Notes under the pieces: generated by a model
Seen by the model: the letters and a program-made list of their open reading frames with translations, nothing else
What the model was told of the DNA's origin: nothing
Database searches by the model: none
Assembly (NCBI GenBank): GCA_964412845.1
Contig: CAYPQM010000119.1
Coordinates: forward strand, 1-21,249
Reading direction: 5' to 3'
Source: JAWWPY01 sp964412845
GTDB taxonomy: Bacteria; Actinomycetota; Actinomycetes; Streptosporangiales; Streptosporangiaceae
Length of the DNA: 21,249 nt
Shown: positions 19,606 to 21,249 of the stretch, piece after piece
Numbering within the stretch: the stretch's first letter is position 1
Layout: every line of letters starts with the position of its first letter
Program-made: the position numbers and the translations under genes

Positions 19606-21249
19606 CTAGCCGTCCACGCCGTCATCGCTAAGGTCGTCATAGCCGATGCCGCCCTCATCAGCTATGCCCTCATCAGCTATGNNNNNNNNNNNNNNNNNNN
19701 NNNNNNNNNNNNNNNNNNNNNNNNNNNNNNNNNNNNNNNNNNNNNNNNNNNNNNNNNNNNNNNNNNNNNNNNNNNNNNNNNGCTAAGGTCGTCATAGCCG
19801 ATGCCGCCCTCATCAGCTATGCCCTCATCAGCTATGACGTCGTCGGCGCCCGCATCCTCGCTCTCGCCGTCGCCGGGCTCCTCGCCGTCGCCATCATCAT
19901 CCGCGGCGGCGTCATCCATCAGGTCATCGATCATGACCTCGTCGAGAGCCTCGCAACGTTCCGCGGCATCCGTCTCGTCCGCGGTGTCCGCGGCGGCGGC
20001 CCGGCCGAACCAGAAACGTGCCTCGTCGTCGCGTCCGGCGTCGAGCAGCGCGTCAGCGTAGGCGTAGAAAAGCCTCGCTGACCAGGGCCGTATCCGGCCG
20101 TCGGTGAGCTCAGGCACCTGCAGCGCCACCACCGCGGCCCCAGGCAGGCCTTCGTCCCTCCTGACCCCCGACTCGACGATCCGCAACTCGATTTCGGTCG
20201 CCCGGTCGAGCGTCCGGGCGCCAGGATCGTTAATGAGCGCCAAGGCACGGTCGAGCCTGCCTAGCGCGCGCTCCGAGTCGGCCATCAGCGGCAGGTAGCT
20301 TGTCCGGCCGGTCAGCCGACGGGCCGCACGCAACTCGGCCAGCGCGTCAGTCCAGCGTCCTGCCCGGTAGGCCGCGATTCCCGTGGTCTCCCTGACGATG
20401 CCCACTCGCGCAGCGAGCCGGCGCGCCTCCTGCGCATACTGGTACGCGAGTTCGGGGTCTTCCGCTGCACCTGCGGCTACCAGCCTGCGGGCAACCGCCT
20501 CCGCGAGATCACCGGGCAGCGTCCGCAGTTCGGCTGCGGCGATCGGGTCAAGCTGGTCGGCGGTGATGCTGTCCGGAATCTCCAGGCGAGGTGTTCTCCC
20601 AGCCTGTGGCGGCAGCGCGGTTGCTCCCGCGCCGTCTCGCGGCGCCCCTGGCCTGGATCCGCCCGCGCTCCTGGTTGGCCGTGCGCCAGGTGTCCGGGCT
20701 GATCCGCCGTGGCCCGCGCCACGCGGAACTCCCCCCGTGGACCGCCCGCGCGCAGGCGCGGCCGACCGCCGACTGTCCGCAGCCCCGGTCCGGGGATAGC
20801 TCCCCCGCCCCGACCCTGCTGTGCTTGGCCTGCTGGACGACCCTCGCCAGGACGCTGCGGGGCCCGCCGGGCGCCGCCCGCGTTCCTGGCCAGTTGCATC
20901 CCCGGCGTCGCGGCCACCGGCACGCGACGGGTCGGACCCACGTCCCCGATCGTCACCAGCCTGGCCACCATCCCGAGACACAGCGCGAGGGGGACCGCCA
21001 TCCCAGGAGCCCGTACTCCTAGGCCCGGCCCCCCTGGACCCGCCATCCCTCGGGGCGGCACCTCGCGGAGCAGCACCTCGCGGAGCAGCGCTCCGCGGGC
21101 CGCTGCCCCAGGACCCAGCACTCCTAGGAGCTGCGCCCCTGGAAGCTGCCCCCCCGGGCGCGCCGTCCCTGGGCGCGAAGCCCCGCGGCCCACTGTCCCT
21201 TGACGCCGAGCCCCTCGGTGCGGCGGTCCTCGAACCTCCCGTCCGGGAT
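19606..21249 (-). CDS. TPR-repeat protein with Arg/Gly-rich N-tail and acidic C-tail (5' end outside window; contains assembly gap)
   Basis: The frame is open from the window edge with no stop, so the true start probably lies beyond 21249; a GTG at 20981 is the first alternative. The N-terminal part (21249 to about 20610) is low-complexity Arg/Gly/Pro/Ala/Ser with recurring A-P-R-G units. A folded core (about 20600-20010) shows TPR-like helices: LAYQYAQEARRLAARVGIVR, AAYRAGRWTDALAELRAARR, LFYAYADALLDAGRDDEARF. The C-terminus is strongly acidic (MIDDLMDDAAADDDGDGEEP). As given, a 100-N gap disrupts the frame and a stop appears at 19677. If one copy of the flanking 55-bp duplication and the gap are removed, the frame runs on through DDGVDG to TAG at 19606-19608. 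The position recalls Rv1691 upstream of Rv1692. The function is probably protein-protein contact. Confidence 0.72.
19627..19681. repeat. Left copy of 55-bp exact duplication flanking the gap
   Basis: These 55 bases are identical to 19782-19836 on the other side of the N run. They contain two copies of a 15-bp tandem unit CTCATCAGCTATGCC, encoding IADEG repeats on the minus strand. Most likely an assembly overlap. Confidence 0.9.
19682..19781. other. 100-N scaffold gap
   Basis: Exactly 100 unresolved bases, the conventional placeholder for a gap of unknown size. It falls in the 3' end of the larger TPR gene. Confidence 0.98.
19782..19836. repeat. Right copy of 55-bp exact duplication flanking the gap
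   Basis: Identical to 19627-19681. This copy is in frame with the TPR gene and encodes its acidic C-terminal stretch ending IGYDDLS. Confidence 0.9.
21058..21096 (-). repeat. 15-bp tandem repeat in the Arg/Gly-rich tail
   Basis: A unit of about 15 bp (CACCTCGCGGAGCAG) occurs in two near-exact copies and a diverged third, encoding repeated A-A-P-R-G on the minus strand. It reflects expansion of the disordered tail. Confidence 0.6.

Noticed and set aside
19627..19836. The 55-bp duplication as an attachment site or target-site duplication of a mobile element.
   Set aside because: It directly borders a 100-N placeholder and lies inside one reading frame that becomes intact when collapsed. No integrase or transposase is near.
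21058..21096. Short regular repeats near the right edge as a CRISPR-like array.
   Set aside because: Units are about 15 bp, adjacent without spacers, in frame and coding for A-A-P-R-G repeats.

Overview
The window comes from a high-GC actinomycete. Third codon positions are almost all G/C, GTG starts are frequent, and several genes look leaderless. The gene families fit Streptosporangiales or Streptomyces relatives, but the genus cannot be fixed from the sequence. I see no rRNA, tRNA, CRISPR array, transposase or integrase.

Left part (1-9416): a divergent amino-sugar locus. On the minus strand, read from the centre outward, lie a DUF4434 TIM-barrel protein, a peptide-type (SBP_bac_5) substrate-binding lipoprotein, and an AAC(3)-family N-acetyltransferase cut by the window edge. 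On the plus strand lie a ROK sugar kinase, a NanE-type ManNAc-6-P epimerase, two Dpp/Opp-type permeases and two Dpp/Opp-type ATPases, in a tight and partly overlapping row. Together they make one complete ABC importer plus two steps leading to GlcNAc-6-P. No sialic acid lyase, sialidase, deacetylase or deaminase is visible. The 281-bp divergent control region carries two sites very like the DasR operator (core CTGGTCTAG), one on each flank, and no regulator gene is present locally.

Middle (9417-13663): a LuxR-type regulator converges on a six-bladed kelch-repeat protein, the two sharing a CTAG as both stop codons. Then come a small four-helix membrane protein, an unrecognised membrane-anchored protein of clearly lower GC, and a class I methyltransferase. 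This stretch looks like accessory DNA.

Right part (13672-21249): a HAD-IIA phosphatase preceded by a small TPR protein on the minus strand, a divergent DUF1015 protein, a strong hairpin terminator, a GT-C type membrane glycosyltransferase, an MBL-fold hydrolase, and the 3' part of a larger TPR protein with a long Arg/Gly/Pro/Ala-rich N-terminal tail. The TPR and HAD genes recall the conserved actinobacterial block upstream of tlyA-ppnK-recN (Rv1691-Rv1692 in M. tuberculosis). The larger TPR gene contains a 100-N assembly gap flanked by an exact 55-bp duplication, which is most simply an assembly artefact.
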